A DNA stretch of 64,000 nucleotides from NCBI GenBank assembly GCA_010405405.1, contig MU004234.1, forward strand, positions 763,818 through 827,817, read 5' to 3'. How positions within the stretch are numbered: the first letter of the stretch is position 1; each line of letters opens with the position of its first letter. This document shows positions 45,715 to 56,571 of the stretch, piece after piece. The DNA is from Microthyrium microscopicum. Lineage: Eukaryota; Ascomycota; Dothideomycetes; Microthyriales; Microthyriaceae. Made by a program: the position numbers and the translations under genes. The notes beneath the pieces were generated by a model. It saw nothing but the letters and a program-made list of their open reading frames with translations. It ran no database searches and had not been told where the DNA came from.

Positions 45715-47309
45715 ATGGCTCGGGCGAAAAAGCCATCAACGGATGCCGGAAAGAGGGAGAAGGCTCTTTCATGGCGGAGTTCGAAATGGTTTATACAACT
45801 TGCAGTAGGAATGGCTGTATTCACAGACATCTTCCTATATGCACTTATTGTGCCTGTTATGCCCTTTGCTTTGCAGTCAAGAACAGACTTGAAGGAAGAT
45901 GAAAGTCAGTATTGTGCATGTACAAACTGACCCTGCATCACCTCTAACATATGATTCTAGTCGATTCCTGGGTTTCCATACTCATCGCAGTATACGGTGG
46001 AGCTCTTGCTGTCGCATCTCGTAAGTCCTTGCCAATGTAGCTACCGTCAAGCAACTTCTAATCTTCAATAGCTATCTGTGGATGGGCCGCCGACCACTCA
46101 ACAAACCGACGGATACCACTACTAGCTGGCCTAATTGCTCTAGCTGGAGCTACAGTATTACTTCAAGTAGGACCCAATATCGGCATTCTAGTCCTCGGCC
46201 GCATCTTGCAAGGCGTCTCGGCAGCCGTGGTATGGGTCGTCGGACTCGCGCTTCTCGTGGATACCGTACCACGTGCTGAAGTGGGCCAGGCCATGGGCTA
46301 TGTCTTCCTTGCAATGAGTCTAGGTGTCCTAGTAGGACCGCTCTTTGGAGGTTTTATTTTTGAAAAGGCTGGATATGATGCTGTTTATGCAATGGCCTAT
46401 GGGTTCATTGGAGTTGATATTGTTATGCGAATACTGATGTTGGAACCAAAGCCTCAAGAGATACTGGACAATAAGAAGTTGCAAACTCGGAGTCGATCTG
46501 CATCCGAATCATCGGTTGATCTTGAAATGAAGACAGGCACAGAGAAAATAGAACACGCAACAACAGAAGTTACTATCGACCCCAAAGAAGCCGAAGAGTT
46601 TCCATCACGAGGCAAGCCGTCCAAGAAAGTGCCCGCCATTTTTATCCTGCTTCGATCTCGTCGCCTACTATCATGTCTCTGGGGTGTCATGATCACAGCC
46701 ATTCTCGGCTCACAATTCGACTCCGTCTTACCAATTCATGTAAGAGATACTTTCAACTGGGGCTCGACGGCCGCAGGACTCATTTTCCTCCCTATTACAC
46801 TTACCGCCTTCCTCTCACCAGCCGTAGGATTGGGCGTCGACAAATACGGTCCTCGCTGGTTCGCCACGGCTGGATTCGTTACTCTTGCTCCATTCGAAAT
46901 TCTTCTTAGCCTGGTCATTCGCAATACGATAGGCCAAAAAGTCCTACTTTGTTTTCTCCTCGCCATGATCGGAATCAGTTTCGATCTGACGATAACACCA
47001 CTTCTCGTAGAGATCACTGCCGTTGTCGAAGCCAAAGAAACTGCGTCTCCAGGCATTTTCGGAAAGAAGGGTGCCATGGCTCAAGCATACGGCTTGTTCA
47101 ACTTTGCATGGGCGTGTGGCTCACTCGTTGGGCCAATCTGGGCTGGCTTCCTAAACGAAAGATCTGGATGGAAGGCCATGACTTGGAGTCTGGCGCTGTT
47201 GAGTATTGTTTCGGCGATCCCAGTGGCGATATGGATAGGAGGTTCATGGTTTGATCCTGATAAGAGGAGAAGGATACGAAAGCCACATGGCGAGGAGGCG
47301 GATGCTTGA
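45715..47309 (+). CDS. MFS transporter (DHA-type drug/metabolite exporter), polyketide locus
   Basis: Exons 45715-45904, 45961-46020 and 46072-47309; introns 56 and 51 bp; 495 residues. Twelve hydrophobic segments are expected, with six before and six after a charged central loop (about residues 250-300, with EKIEHATTEVTIDPKEAEE). Motifs: ICGWAADH between TM2 and TM3 (motif A-like) and the proton-antiporter-type TM4-5 region GRILQGVSAAVVW. It resembles the vesicular-amine-like fungal drug:H+ antiporters. It is divergent from the PKS, so export of the polyketide product is the simplest role; other toxic substrates are possible. Start is MARAKKPSTD. Confidence 0.9.
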
Positions 47310-47518
47310 TTCAGCCTTTGGTGGATCATTTGCGTTTTCATTCAATTGTATTATATTTGCATAACAGATATCTTGGCTAGAGCCAAGACCAAAATATATA
47401 GACTCTATACATGACTAGAACTTTCCAAACAAGTGCTACCTCTAATATGTGCTTGGCCCAGGATGTCAAAATTACTTGCCCCTGGCATCTTTTCATGCCA
47501 GTCGTTCATGACTAGCAG

Positions 47519-49290
47519 TCATCCCAAAAGCGCACTCTTAAAAGGAACCTTACCGTGGGTTTTGCATTGACAAACTAAAGCTTTATCGCAAAGCTCCGTA
47601 GAGGCAAACATGAAGAAGCATTCAACATTAGCTTCCACATTTAAGTTGTTCATCTCAGTTATGATCCGGTGGTCTCGAGACTGATCTGAACAGCTTAAAG
47701 GAACACCAAATACAATAAGTCGGAAGTTTGCAAACTGTTCCTTTTTCCGACAAGTCCGCAGAAATGGGTTAATGAACAAGTCGATATAGTCGATCGTCGT
47801 CAGGTTTATGTCGGCGGCTTTCGACTCCACATCCAGGTTTCTGATGAATAACTCTTCCAGATTTGGAGGAAGTGTCTCCGCCAACGAAGGCATGATGGCG
47901 ACTTGCTGTTCATTTGAATGTCTCGCGTCTTGATTTAGCGGGTTACGCAATGTTACGCTACCATATAACATCTGCAAATCCACCTCTAGCTTGCGCACAT
48001 TGTCAAGAGCGCGAATATAGTCTCCAACGCTGCCACGGGCATAGGCGCTCGAAAATGAAGCATTTTGACGGACCAGGAAACTGAAGGACGTTAAAGAGTG
48101 TACATGTCGTCCAGCCGCTGCTACCATGGACCGAAACGTCCCGGCGGTATGTATGTCGAAAATGTTTTCTGGGCGGTATGCACCTTGCAGATGTATACTC
48201 TTTAGTGCTGTGCAGGCTCCTAGGAGCACCTCTACACTTTCCTTGTCGAAAATTGCTTGTTTAATAGACAGCTTCTCCACGGGTGATGTTGCGTTCGGAA
48301 ACGGTGCTTCGAAATCGCCCTCATTGCCGCTTCCAAGTCGGACTTGTAGCCATTTCTCTGTTATAAAAACTCCGCTAATCTCCACCTCTCTCATATTGGG
48401 GAGGTAGAACAAAGGCTTCAGAAGAAAACCAGGATGAATATAAGGTTCCCCAAAGTCGAGTCGTATGCGACGCAGTTTCCAGAACGGCAGGTTGAGTTTA
48501 CCCATATCAGGGCTTTCCATGATTCTCCGAGCCGTCTCTTGCAGAAGCAACCACGGAGCAAACGGCCTTGAATATTTATTTGTGCTGATCTCCAAGTTCT
48601 CCAAGTTGGGCAGCATAGCCTGGAATCTGTAAGTATAACGTCACAATCAGAGATAACGCTCCAGTCATGGTGGAACACCCATCGCACTCAGTGGGAACCA
48701 TAGCACTCAATTGGAATCGCATCCTATGGTAGCCATTGAGTGCCATGGTGAAATGATGTGTTTCGGGTTTGTCAGGTGTGGTCAAAAATATCTGATTCCA
48801 CACGGGAAAATCTTACCAATAGGAGAGTGGCGTATGCATGTGGGCAGTTGGCTTTTTTATATGACTGCCAAATTGTGGAAGTGCTTAGCACCTTAGCATA
48901 CACTCGTGCGTCCTGGGCGGAAGACTTCATGAGCCTTTTCCGCTCCTTGATCCTTCTCCGTTTGCCAGGTCCCTGCTGCTCTTTGACCGGGTGAAAGTTG
49001 TACTCTAGGTCGTCCCAGTTTGTCAAGCAGAAGCTTTTGACATATTTTCGAAGTACCGGATATACCCCGAGGTATTTGTAGAATACCAACAGCCTGCGAA
49101 CACTATGGTTGTCCCAACATTGTATTAGGCGACGGGTGGCGACGTCGTTTAACAACTTGCAGGTCAAGCACAACGAGCGATAGGTAGACCAGGTCAAATC
49201 GTCACGAAGCCCAATTTCCGCATCGATGAGATCGAAAATGCGATCGAGAATTTCGTTCGGAAGACTTGTTAGGCTGGTTTTTGGCGCCAT
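47519..49290 (-). CDS. F-box protein
   Basis: Start at 49290 (MAPKTSLTSLPNEILDRIFD), giving an N-terminal F-box. The second exon (48619-47519) opens with AMLPNLENLEIS, a frequent opening of the LRR-like part of fungal F-box proteins. One consistent model joins 49290-48817 to 48619-47519 by a 198-bp intron (GTAAGA...TTCCAG); total 524 residues. An extra small exon inside that intron cannot be excluded, as a 190-bp alternative (CTTACAG) breaks the frame. It is expected to be the substrate receptor of an SCF ubiquitin ligase; target unknown. Convergent with the MFS exporter, 209 bp apart, it probably marks the right edge of the polyketide locus. Confidence 0.75.
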
Positions 49291-49807
49291 ATTTCGAGAG
49301 AGAAGGTTGGTACAGCCAACAATAGCTGGTTTGTCTGTGGTGGAGACTCGGTGCGACCTTGAGACTGAAGTTGTGATTAATATCAATGTATAATTGATGG
49401 CAACTTCAAGTTGAAGAAGTTGGCAAGGTTGAACATCTGCTGGATTAAATGGTAGCTTATTAGTGATGGGGGAATGAAGGCAGACACTTGATGCGCCTTT
49501 AATTGGAAGGACAACCATGGTTGAGTTCACGATGTCAACCACGGTTTGTACCAAGCTCTCACATAAAATACAACACTCATATATTAATCACATCCGTATT
49601 TCAGGTTCCAAGCTTTAGTGAGAGTAGTCTATTTGTACTTCCACTGATAGCGTGGTAAATACTGGCACGCTAAGCTGGGTATGGTCGGTTCCTCAGACAT
49701 ATGCAACTTTGATCTTAGCTCTGATGTGGATTACTACCAGCAACTGGAGATCATATTCAGCAAGGTCGAGATATTTGTTTTCGATGGTTGGAGTACTCAA
49801 AAGTCCT
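49291..49807. other. Intergenic region between the F-box and SGNH genes
   Basis: 517 bp with the F-box promoter. The open frame of the F-box exon extends upstream here to 49554 but has no ATG-supported domain. No other feature seen. Confidence 0.5.
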
Positions 49808-50473
49808 TCAAAACAAGGTAAATATGAACTTGGCCAACTCCTCTCCGAAAAAGTCATACCCCTCTGTAGTCATATGCAACCCATCCAAAGACCAGAGCGG
49901 CTCCTCTCCATCTTCCTCAATATGTGGACACAGCGGAGCAAGATCCATAAGAAATATTTTGGAATAGTCCTTTGCATGTTCCGCAATCTTCTCATTGAGT
50001 TTTATACGAGACTTTCGCGCCTTTTCATACGCGCTGCTCATAGTCCTGTCAAGAGCCCGCTCAGGGACAGTGACACAGACAACTGATGCACCAGATATCA
50101 ACACCTCGTCGTGCAGTGCTTTCAGGCCCTCGCAGATTTCACCCGCGCAATCATCTGAGAGCTTATAGCCAAGGTCATTGGTTCCGCCAAGGATGACTAC
50201 TATATCGTAAGGTGTGTCCTTCTCGCTCAATGCTGATTTAAGACGTTGTTGAAAAGAGCCTGCAAGGGAGAGCAGTACGCGGTCGCCGCCGAGGCCGTTG
50301 ACATCAACTGTTATTTCCGTGCCAGGAAGTAATTCGGACAATTTGTTCTGGAGTGCCGGACCATAGGGATGCGTGGTCAAGCCAAAATCTGTATGGCCTT
50401 CCGTGAGAGAATCCCCAAACGCCAATATGCTGATCTGGTCAACATTGGCAAGCGTCAACTGTTTGGGGGCCAT
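49808..50473 (-). CDS. SGNH/GDSL hydrolase (esterase-like)
   Basis: Intronless, 221 residues. All four SGNH blocks are present: Ser22 in FGDSLTEG, Gly block in NGLGGDR, Asn99 in GGTNDLG, and the catalytic pair Asp187/His190 in LDGLHMT. This is an ester or acyl hydrolase of the SGNH fold, of a size typical for small intracellular members; no signal peptide or membrane helix is evident. Substrate unknown. It lies between the F-box gene and the second MFS gene. An ester hydrolase two genes from a PKS whose last domain makes esters is worth noting but could be coincidence. Confidence 0.88.
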   Translation of the reverse strand: MAPKQLTLANVDQISILAFGDSLTEGHTDFGLTTHPYGPALQNKLSELLPGTEITVDVNGLGGDRVLLSLAGSFQQRLKSALSEKDTPYDIVVILGGTNDLGYKLSDDCAGEICEGLKALHDEVLISGASVVCVTVPERALDRTMSSAYEKARKSRIKLNEKIAEHAKDYSKIFLMDLAPLCPHIEEDGEEPLWSLDGLHMTTEGYDFFGEELAKFIFTLF

Positions 50474-51345
50474 ATTGAGTAGACTCCAGTGTTCACTGGT
50501 TGGCTAGTGCTGCTGTCAGCCATTGACCTTTGAAAGCGGGCATCGGGAATTAGATGCTAGGCCATACCTTTGTACCGCTCAAAAACGGCTATAGCGATTA
50601 GGAGAGAGGTGAACTGAGGTAAGACCAAGTGCAACATGGAGAATGATACAAAAAGGTCCGTGCTTGGTGCTGCATTTGGTAGTTCGATAATTTTCTTCAT
50701 CCATTTAAATATTTGATAATTGTAAGGTAAGCTTTTCACTGGGTCCTACTCTTGCCATCAGCATTGTTCTTCGTGTTCAAAGTGGCAGAGGTTTAGATGC
50801 GTTTAATTGCTTCAAAAGGTGTTGTAGAAACTAGGAGGATGGAGCTATTCTGCCCCCCTAAATAAGCAACACAGAGGCCCTGAAACGCACCTAGGGGCGG
50901 TCTTGCTCCATCAGCATCGAAGCATGATTCGAAGTATCCATGGTTATGGGGCGCCGCAGATGCGGACATGCTCAAGGAAGTATAAAAGAGTTCTCATTAC
51001 TCACACACAAAAACAAGAAGAATGCATTTTTTATATTACTGCTCTAAGTAAATAAGGTTTGCCAAAAAGTATTCCTGTAAACTTCAAAAGATAGTGCAAT
51101 GATATTTGCGAGCAGCCTGCCTCGAAGCGTGACGAATCAGTGGTGAAAGAGGCCAAAGTAGATCAGATCTAGAATATCTAGGAAGGACTCATGAAAAAGT
51201 CTATCCGGTCCTCTTTTGCACAACCATAACCATCGTCTGGGGTGAATCGAAGCCAGAAGTTCGATTACATCGGATTTGGCGATAGTACGTCTTGATGGGA
51301 CCTTTCAGGACCAGCCATTCATAGATTTTGTTCTGGGAACTTTGG
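50474..51345. other. Intergenic region with an imperfect hairpin
   Basis: 872 bp with no supported gene. It holds the inverted repeat at 50838-50912 and otherwise A/T-rich DNA that presumably contains the SGNH promoter and the 3' UTR of the second MFS gene. Confidence 0.5.
50838..50912. repeat. Imperfect inverted repeat (hairpin)
   Basis: The left arm starts GATGGAGC and ends GCCCCCCTA (50838-50860); the right arm starts TAGGGGC and ends GCTCCATC (50892-50912). The arms are about 22 bp and the loop is 31 bp. It could be a remnant of a small inverted-repeat element or a structured transcript end. Confidence 0.6.
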
Positions 51346-52743
51346 TCATCCTGATTCTCCCTCATTTACTTCCTCTGCGTTCTCGCGCGTCTGGCGATTG
51401 GCAAATACTGCAAGAAGGCTAAGGTCATATACGACCTTCATTCCTCCCGCCATCAAGAAAGCAATCCAAAACATATCCCTCTCCACCAGTTGTCCCGTAA
51501 TTACTGGACCAATACTCTGGGAGGCAGTCTTGACCACATTGATTGCACCCATAATGGCTGTCCTTTCGTTCGGTAATAGTATCGCAGCCAAGAAAGCACT
51601 ACGAGGGGCAGAGTCCATAGATTGAGTACTCGCTCGGAACAACAATAAAGCCATGGCCACAGGAAGCGAGGCAGGTAAGCCCAGTGCTGCAAGAGCAATG
51701 GAAGACGGTAGGTGGGTGAAAACCATGGTTTTAACGTTCCCGATACGCCTTGCCAGACTAGCAGCTACAAGCACAGAGATTGCTTGAATGATTGAGGTGG
51801 TGAAAAAAAGAGAGCCAAGTAGATTTTCGCTTAATCCGAATCTCCGTTTAAAGTAGTTCGTGATCCAGGCCAACGGCGCAATACTGGATCCTAGATTGTC
51901 CAAGGCAAATAGCAGTGCCAATGTGAGAAATATGCCCCGACTCTCCCTACTGATTTGAGGAAGCAGTGGTCTTCTCTGTTGCTTGGACCTCGCACTCGAT
52001 TGCAAAGTTTGGTTTCCTAGTAGAGGTGTCTCTTCATTGTGAATGGGTTTCGGCTCTGGTTGGAGCTCGCAAGCGTTGCTTAATATCATTGTAAGGCCCA
52101 ATTTGATCAGGCCAACGCCGGCGTAGGCAAAGAAAATGACTCGGTACGAAGCAATAATTTCAAATCCATGGTGAGCTTGGAGTGTATGGACGACCCATCC
52201 ACAAGCCATCATCCCAATTGCAGCTCCCAGTGATCCAATGAGGTTGTAGTATGCAAAGATAGAAGCTCTATCGTCCGGCAGAGAAAGATGAGCCAGTGTT
52301 GATTCTTCGATAGCTCTGAAAGGGCCGATTTCGTTGCCTGATGGACTGATGATACCCAGTATTGCTGCAGCAAGGAGAATGAAATAGTTGTCAAATAAAG
52401 CAAAAATGACACCACTACCAGCCATCATAGCAGCTCCCAAAGCGAGCATGAAGCGTCTTCCAATACTGTCCGTAATCAAAGTGAGGAAGAAACTGATGAA
52501 CACATCGCCTATCAGGGTCAATGTCATGAAAAGTCCTATGCGTGTATCTGATATGCCGAGTGTTGATAGGTAGGAGACGAGGATGAGTGTCGAGCCTCCA
52601 TATGCGATTAAACGGACAAATCTTTGCGCAATCAGCAACTTAATGTCAATGTTAGAATTGATCAACGCCATCAGCCCAAGCTCTTGAAGAATGTTGACAC
52701 CAAGCCGAGAGAGCCAGGGCGTCTGCGATGCTTCTTGATCCAT
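51346..52743 (-). CDS. MFS transporter
   Basis: Intronless, 465 residues; start is the first ATG, MDQEASQTPW, after a short non-coding stretch. Twelve membrane segments are expected around a charged central loop (about residues 210-255, EPKPIHNEETPLLGN). The motif A region reads LITDSIGRRFML between TM2 and TM3, which fits the MFS pattern DxxGRR. The first half has GVIFALFDNYFILLAAAILG and the second half contains SIAPLAWITNYFKRRF. It belongs to a different subgroup from the MFS gene at 45.7 kb and looks like the uncharacterised fungal MFS of about 460-500 residues. It is divergent from the GNAT gene. Substrate unknown. Confidence 0.85.
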   Translation of the reverse strand: MDQEASQTPWLSRLGVNILQELGLMALINSNIDIKLLIAQRFVRLIAYGGSTLILVSYLSTLGISDTRIGLFMTLTLIGDVFISFFLTLITDSIGRRFMLALGAAMMAGSGVIFALFDNYFILLAAAILGIISPSGNEIGPFRAIEESTLAHLSLPDDRASIFAYYNLIGSLGAAIGMMACGWVVHTLQAHHGFEIIASYRVIFFAYAGVGLIKLGLTMILSNACELQPEPKPIHNEETPLLGNQTLQSSARSKQQRRPLLPQISRESRGIFLTLALLFALDNLGSSIAPLAWITNYFKRRFGLSENLLGSLFFTTSIIQAISVLVAASLARRIGNVKTMVFTHLPSSIALAALGLPASLPVAMALLLFRASTQSMDSAPRSAFLAAILLPNERTAIMGAINVVKTASQSIGPVITGQLVERDMFWIAFLMAGGMKVVYDLSLLAVFANRQTRENAEEVNEGESG

Positions 52744-53429
52744 CGTCGAGGATATAATGAGATCGTTGGATTTTCCGCAGTCCAGGTACAGTGATGGAGT
52801 CAAGCCGTTCGCATTGTCTTGGTCGGCGGCTTCGCCTTATTATAGTGGTGAGAAGAGTTTCAACCCTTCCTTGATCTGCCAGTGGCGGATCGCTGTAGCC
52901 TAAGAGTCGCTTGAACCTTCCGCATTAGGCAATTGCGACGGCATTTCCATGGCTGTTCGCGAGTCTCGCGCGAGTCACAGCCTCCACAAAGTGGATCGAA
53001 GAATATCCTGCTTATCAAGAACCCTCTCCTAGAAATCCTTTTGATTTTTTCAATTCAAAAACGAAGTCCGCCAATATCTAAGCAGACTCCATGGTAGAGA
53101 ACCGCGACTTCGCGAGTATGACAATTTCTCGCGATGGACAATTTTAACAAGATAAAAGAAAAGGAGGGTCTCATTCCTACAGAGCTATAGATTGCTGATC
53201 AAACTGTTTTCCAAGTAGTCTTGGAATACAGTGTTAAATAGGTTGTGAATTTATGTTTCACTAGGGTTGTCAACTTGTCAATACTAACAAGGTAAGCGAA
53301 CTACTCTCGCCTCGGAAGGATTTGCTTATGAGTCAACGTCTGTTCAACCACCACGACTACAACTACCCCTTAAAGTTGCACGCCTAGTTTTCATCAAGAC
53401 AATATACCAAAAGCTTCTGGAGCTTAACT
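52744..53429. promoter_or_regulatory. Divergent promoter with TCGCGA-rich palindromes
   Basis: 686 bp between MFS (minus) and GNAT (plus). It contains TTCGCGAGTCTCGCGCGAG at 52956-52974, and ACCGCGACTTCGCGAG followed by CAATTTCTCGCGA at 53101-53134. The density of TCGCGA-like palindromes is unusual for the window, and the second cluster matches the candidate operator at 45515. Confidence 0.5.
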
Positions 53430-54390
53430 ATGCCGAGACCCACGCCAACTGAAATTACGTTTCGTGAATGGACTGGAAGCGATATCGTCGGTGTCGCAGA
53501 GCTCTTTCTTGTTGCTCCGGACGACGGCACTCTATATCAATTTCCAGAAGCCAAGAAACATCATCAGGAAATGCTCAGCAAGTTCATACGATATCTGAAG
53601 AGTGAGCTATTTAACCGGAAGACTCTCACGCGAATTGCGGACTTACGAACAGAGTCTGGTGAAAAGATCGTGGGTTTCTCACAGTGGCATCAAAGGGTGA
53701 AAGATCCAAAAGGTTCCGACACTTATATGCCAATAGAAGTCTTCCGACCATTGAGTTTGCAAGACCGTAAGTGTGTATTTTTATCTTTCCGAAATGCCTC
53801 TCGGCAGCGTAGCTGTCTTGCAGTCTTTCGTTCAACTCTTTGATTCCGCTCCTAGATTCTTTCATGAATAGTGTTTGACTGTAACAGTGATAAATTGGCC
53901 ACTGATGGCACTTGAGGCAACATACAAACAACTCTACTCGTGGCTACACCAAGAGGCAAATCTAGGCCTCCAGAGGAACCCAAAGAAATCAGAGGCAATT
54001 AGAGCAGGAAGGAACCGATCTCCACAATTAGAAAAGTCCATACCATGCTTTCAACTCTCTGGATTGGCGGTTCACCCGGATCACCAAGGGTTCGGAATTG
54101 CAACAAAGCTTGTTCGCTGGGGCATGGATCAAGCAAAAGCTAAGGGCGTCCCAGTCATCACTGGCGGAGAGGAAAGTGGACTGAAGTTTTACCAGAATGC
54201 ACTTGGTTTCAAACGCATTCGAGAAAGCGAGTATTGGATCGATCCCGAGGGGAATAACATTGATAGAGAAGAAGTTGAGAAAGGCAATGATTTATGGAAG
54301 AAAGTCAATGGTGGTGTTTCTGGTAGCGATGCCATATGGTGTCCTGACGGAATAGAGGTTGATTTGAAAGGATTAACACCTGGTAGTTGA
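53430..54390 (+). CDS. GNAT-family N-acetyltransferase
   Basis: Exons 53430-53766 and 53888-54390, intron 121 bp (GTAAGT...TAACAG); 279 residues from MPRPTPTEIT. The acetyl-CoA site is in motif A, LSGLAVHPDHQGFGIATKLV, with the Q-x-x-G-x-G/A type loop (HQGFGIATKL). It is followed by GVPVITGGEESGLKFYQNALGF (motif B), typical of fungal GNATs that act on small molecules or protein N-termini. The N-terminal half carries an LFNRK-rich helical region and GFSQWHQRV. No signal peptide. The acceptor cannot be read. Divergent from an MFS gene, so a detoxification pair (acetylate and export) is possible. Confidence 0.87.
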
Positions 54391-54801
54391 ATGGGAGAAG
54401 TACGATTCAATGCATCTTTCGACTAATGCAGCAATGCGCGAGTATTGAGCACTTCCCAGTAAGCCGGCAAATGTTGCAGTTGCTCGTGGATGGTTCTTAT
54501 GTTCCCCCTTTTGTCTACAAAATGCCTTTCTTCTCATACTAATCTCTATCGCAAAGCTTGGATTTTTTTTTGCAGTTAGTATGCCAGTCAATCCATATCG
54601 TGTTGAACACATTGTCCTTTTAATTTTGATATGGGATCGGCACACGGTGGCTTGCCAGCCATTCGATTTCACTGTACATACGGTTGACAACAAATGCCCG
54701 CCATCCTCTTTTCCTTCCGTTCTATAGCTTGTTGCGTATGTCTCTAGACTTCTGGCTTATTGCACTCTTTTATCAGAAGTCCTAGACTACAGCCTGACAC
54801 C
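54391..54801. other. Intergenic/promoter of the myristoylated orphan
   Basis: 411 bp with no supported gene or repeat beyond a short A/T-rich stretch. Confidence 0.5.
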
Positions 54802-56534
54802 ATGGGAGTCAGCCAATCGACCCATAGCGAAGACGTTGAGGCTCAACAAGAGCGAGCTGGTATCAATGCCGGCAAGGCTGATGAGAATACGCCTTTACTC
54901 TACTACTTGGAGCCGAGACAGCTCGACTTTGAACAATGTGCCAAATTGCACAACGGGATTCTCGATCTAGGATGGAATGCCGTGGGCGAGGTTCGTCCTC
55001 ACAGATCGTGGTGGGAGTACTACTTTGGTCCGCAAGATACAGGTAGGAAAAAGCCAACTGACCCGGGGCGCTCAATAATTATTAAAGCACAGAACCACAA
55101 AACAGCTGGGAGAGGTATAACCGGGATCCCAGTACGGCTACCGAGCTTGAAAAGCGCTTACCTGAATCCTTGATCAAATTTTTGAAACTGGCTGGTCATG
55201 ATTATCCAGGACACGATGAAGAAAGAAGTTTCTTTCTATATGTGAAAAGACTATGGGAGCCGGCAAATATGATTGCCTGCTTAAATGGGGATGGAGCATA
55301 TTGGAGTATCAAGAACAAATACATATGCCTATATGAGAGCAACTTTGGAGGATTCGTAGTGTGATTATCCACAGCCCTTATTTGTTGTTGTGTTACTGAC
55401 CTTTTTGCTGCATAGATTCAATATAATCGACATGACGGCGCGAATCACGCATGAGGCGGAAAACAAATTATCGCAAATTGTACCTGAGTAAGCTGGTCCT
55501 CTTAAATCCGAATGATCATGGTTTTTGGAACATCCAAACGACTGAGAAATGCCAAGCTAACTCTACATAGAGATGATGAACTCATGCAGCCAGGTATGAA
55601 ATGGATGACTTTAGAATCGATAATAGAAGCCTTCGTGGAAATGATCGAGCAGAACCGAGTCATGGTACTACGTGAGGATCCAGATCCCAAAACGCAGTCC
55701 CTTGAGGTTAATGGATTTTTCTTCTTATCAACACTGCCTTGGCATCTTTCCTTAGATGATGAAACTATTGTCAACATAACAGTCGCAGCCTGGGATACCC
55801 TTTTATCGGCAGTCGAGTCACGCTTGCCAGCTCAAAAGTCACACCTTATCGAGTACCAATCTTCTTATAGCGAAGACATTATCGCTTCTTGCGATATTCA
55901 CGGTTTCTTTCTGAAGAAGTTCCTTCTCAAGGCCAAAGTCCCAAGCTTCAAATACGTCGCGCCAGGTCTCAGGACAATACCATCAGAGGAGCTCCACGCC
56001 AGCCAACCATTTCAGAATACAGATCTATCTATGCTCTGCACAGATATGTGGAAGGACCAATGGACCCAGCGTCGATTTAAATACTACCCATTTCTGTTCC
56101 TCCATGGCGACACAACTATTTCAGGAGGAAAGAGAGTGCTAGGCTATCCGTGGGAAAACGCTTCAAAATTCGAGACCGGATTATATCTTCAGCCTTCAGG
56201 GTACATTGAGCGACCAGATGGATGTCGGCTCCTCCTCCCATTCTCTATGGCACCTGGTGAATGGCAAACATCAAGCCCGATTAAGTTGCGCTATGGTTAC
56301 GATGGACTGTATCAACCCAAATCATTGACGGTTCAGCATGATCTACTTCCCGAAGTCCAAGATGAAATAGAGTGTGCGTTACGATTAGAACTTCTGTTCA
56401 AGAATTGGACAAGTATGATTGAAAATGGACATTGGGAAGTTGGTGCAGATGGAGTGATGGGTGGACTTGAGAAGTTCAAAGAAGCTGACACGGGAGGGAA
56501 TTGGCATCTATATTTTCTAGGAAGAACATGGTGA
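54802..56534 (+). CDS. Orphan protein with N-myristoylation signal
   Basis: Exons 54802-55042, 55093-55360, 55416-55487 and 55571-56534; introns 50, 55 and 83 bp; 514 residues, frame kept. The second donor is GTGATT, which is needed to read FGGFVVFNIIDMTARITHEAE. The start MGVSQSTHSED fits the N-myristoylation rule (Gly2, Ser6), so membrane anchoring is predicted. The body (about 30-514) is a globular, Trp/Tyr-rich domain with LWEPANMIACLNGDGAYW near residue 140 and a C-terminal part ending in GNWHLYFLGRTW. No catalytic motif is recognised and I cannot place the family. A TRIM element begins 37 bp after the stop. Confidence 0.78.
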
Positions 56535-56571
56535 AAATCCTTAAAGCTGTAACTCAATTTGCAGTATCCGT

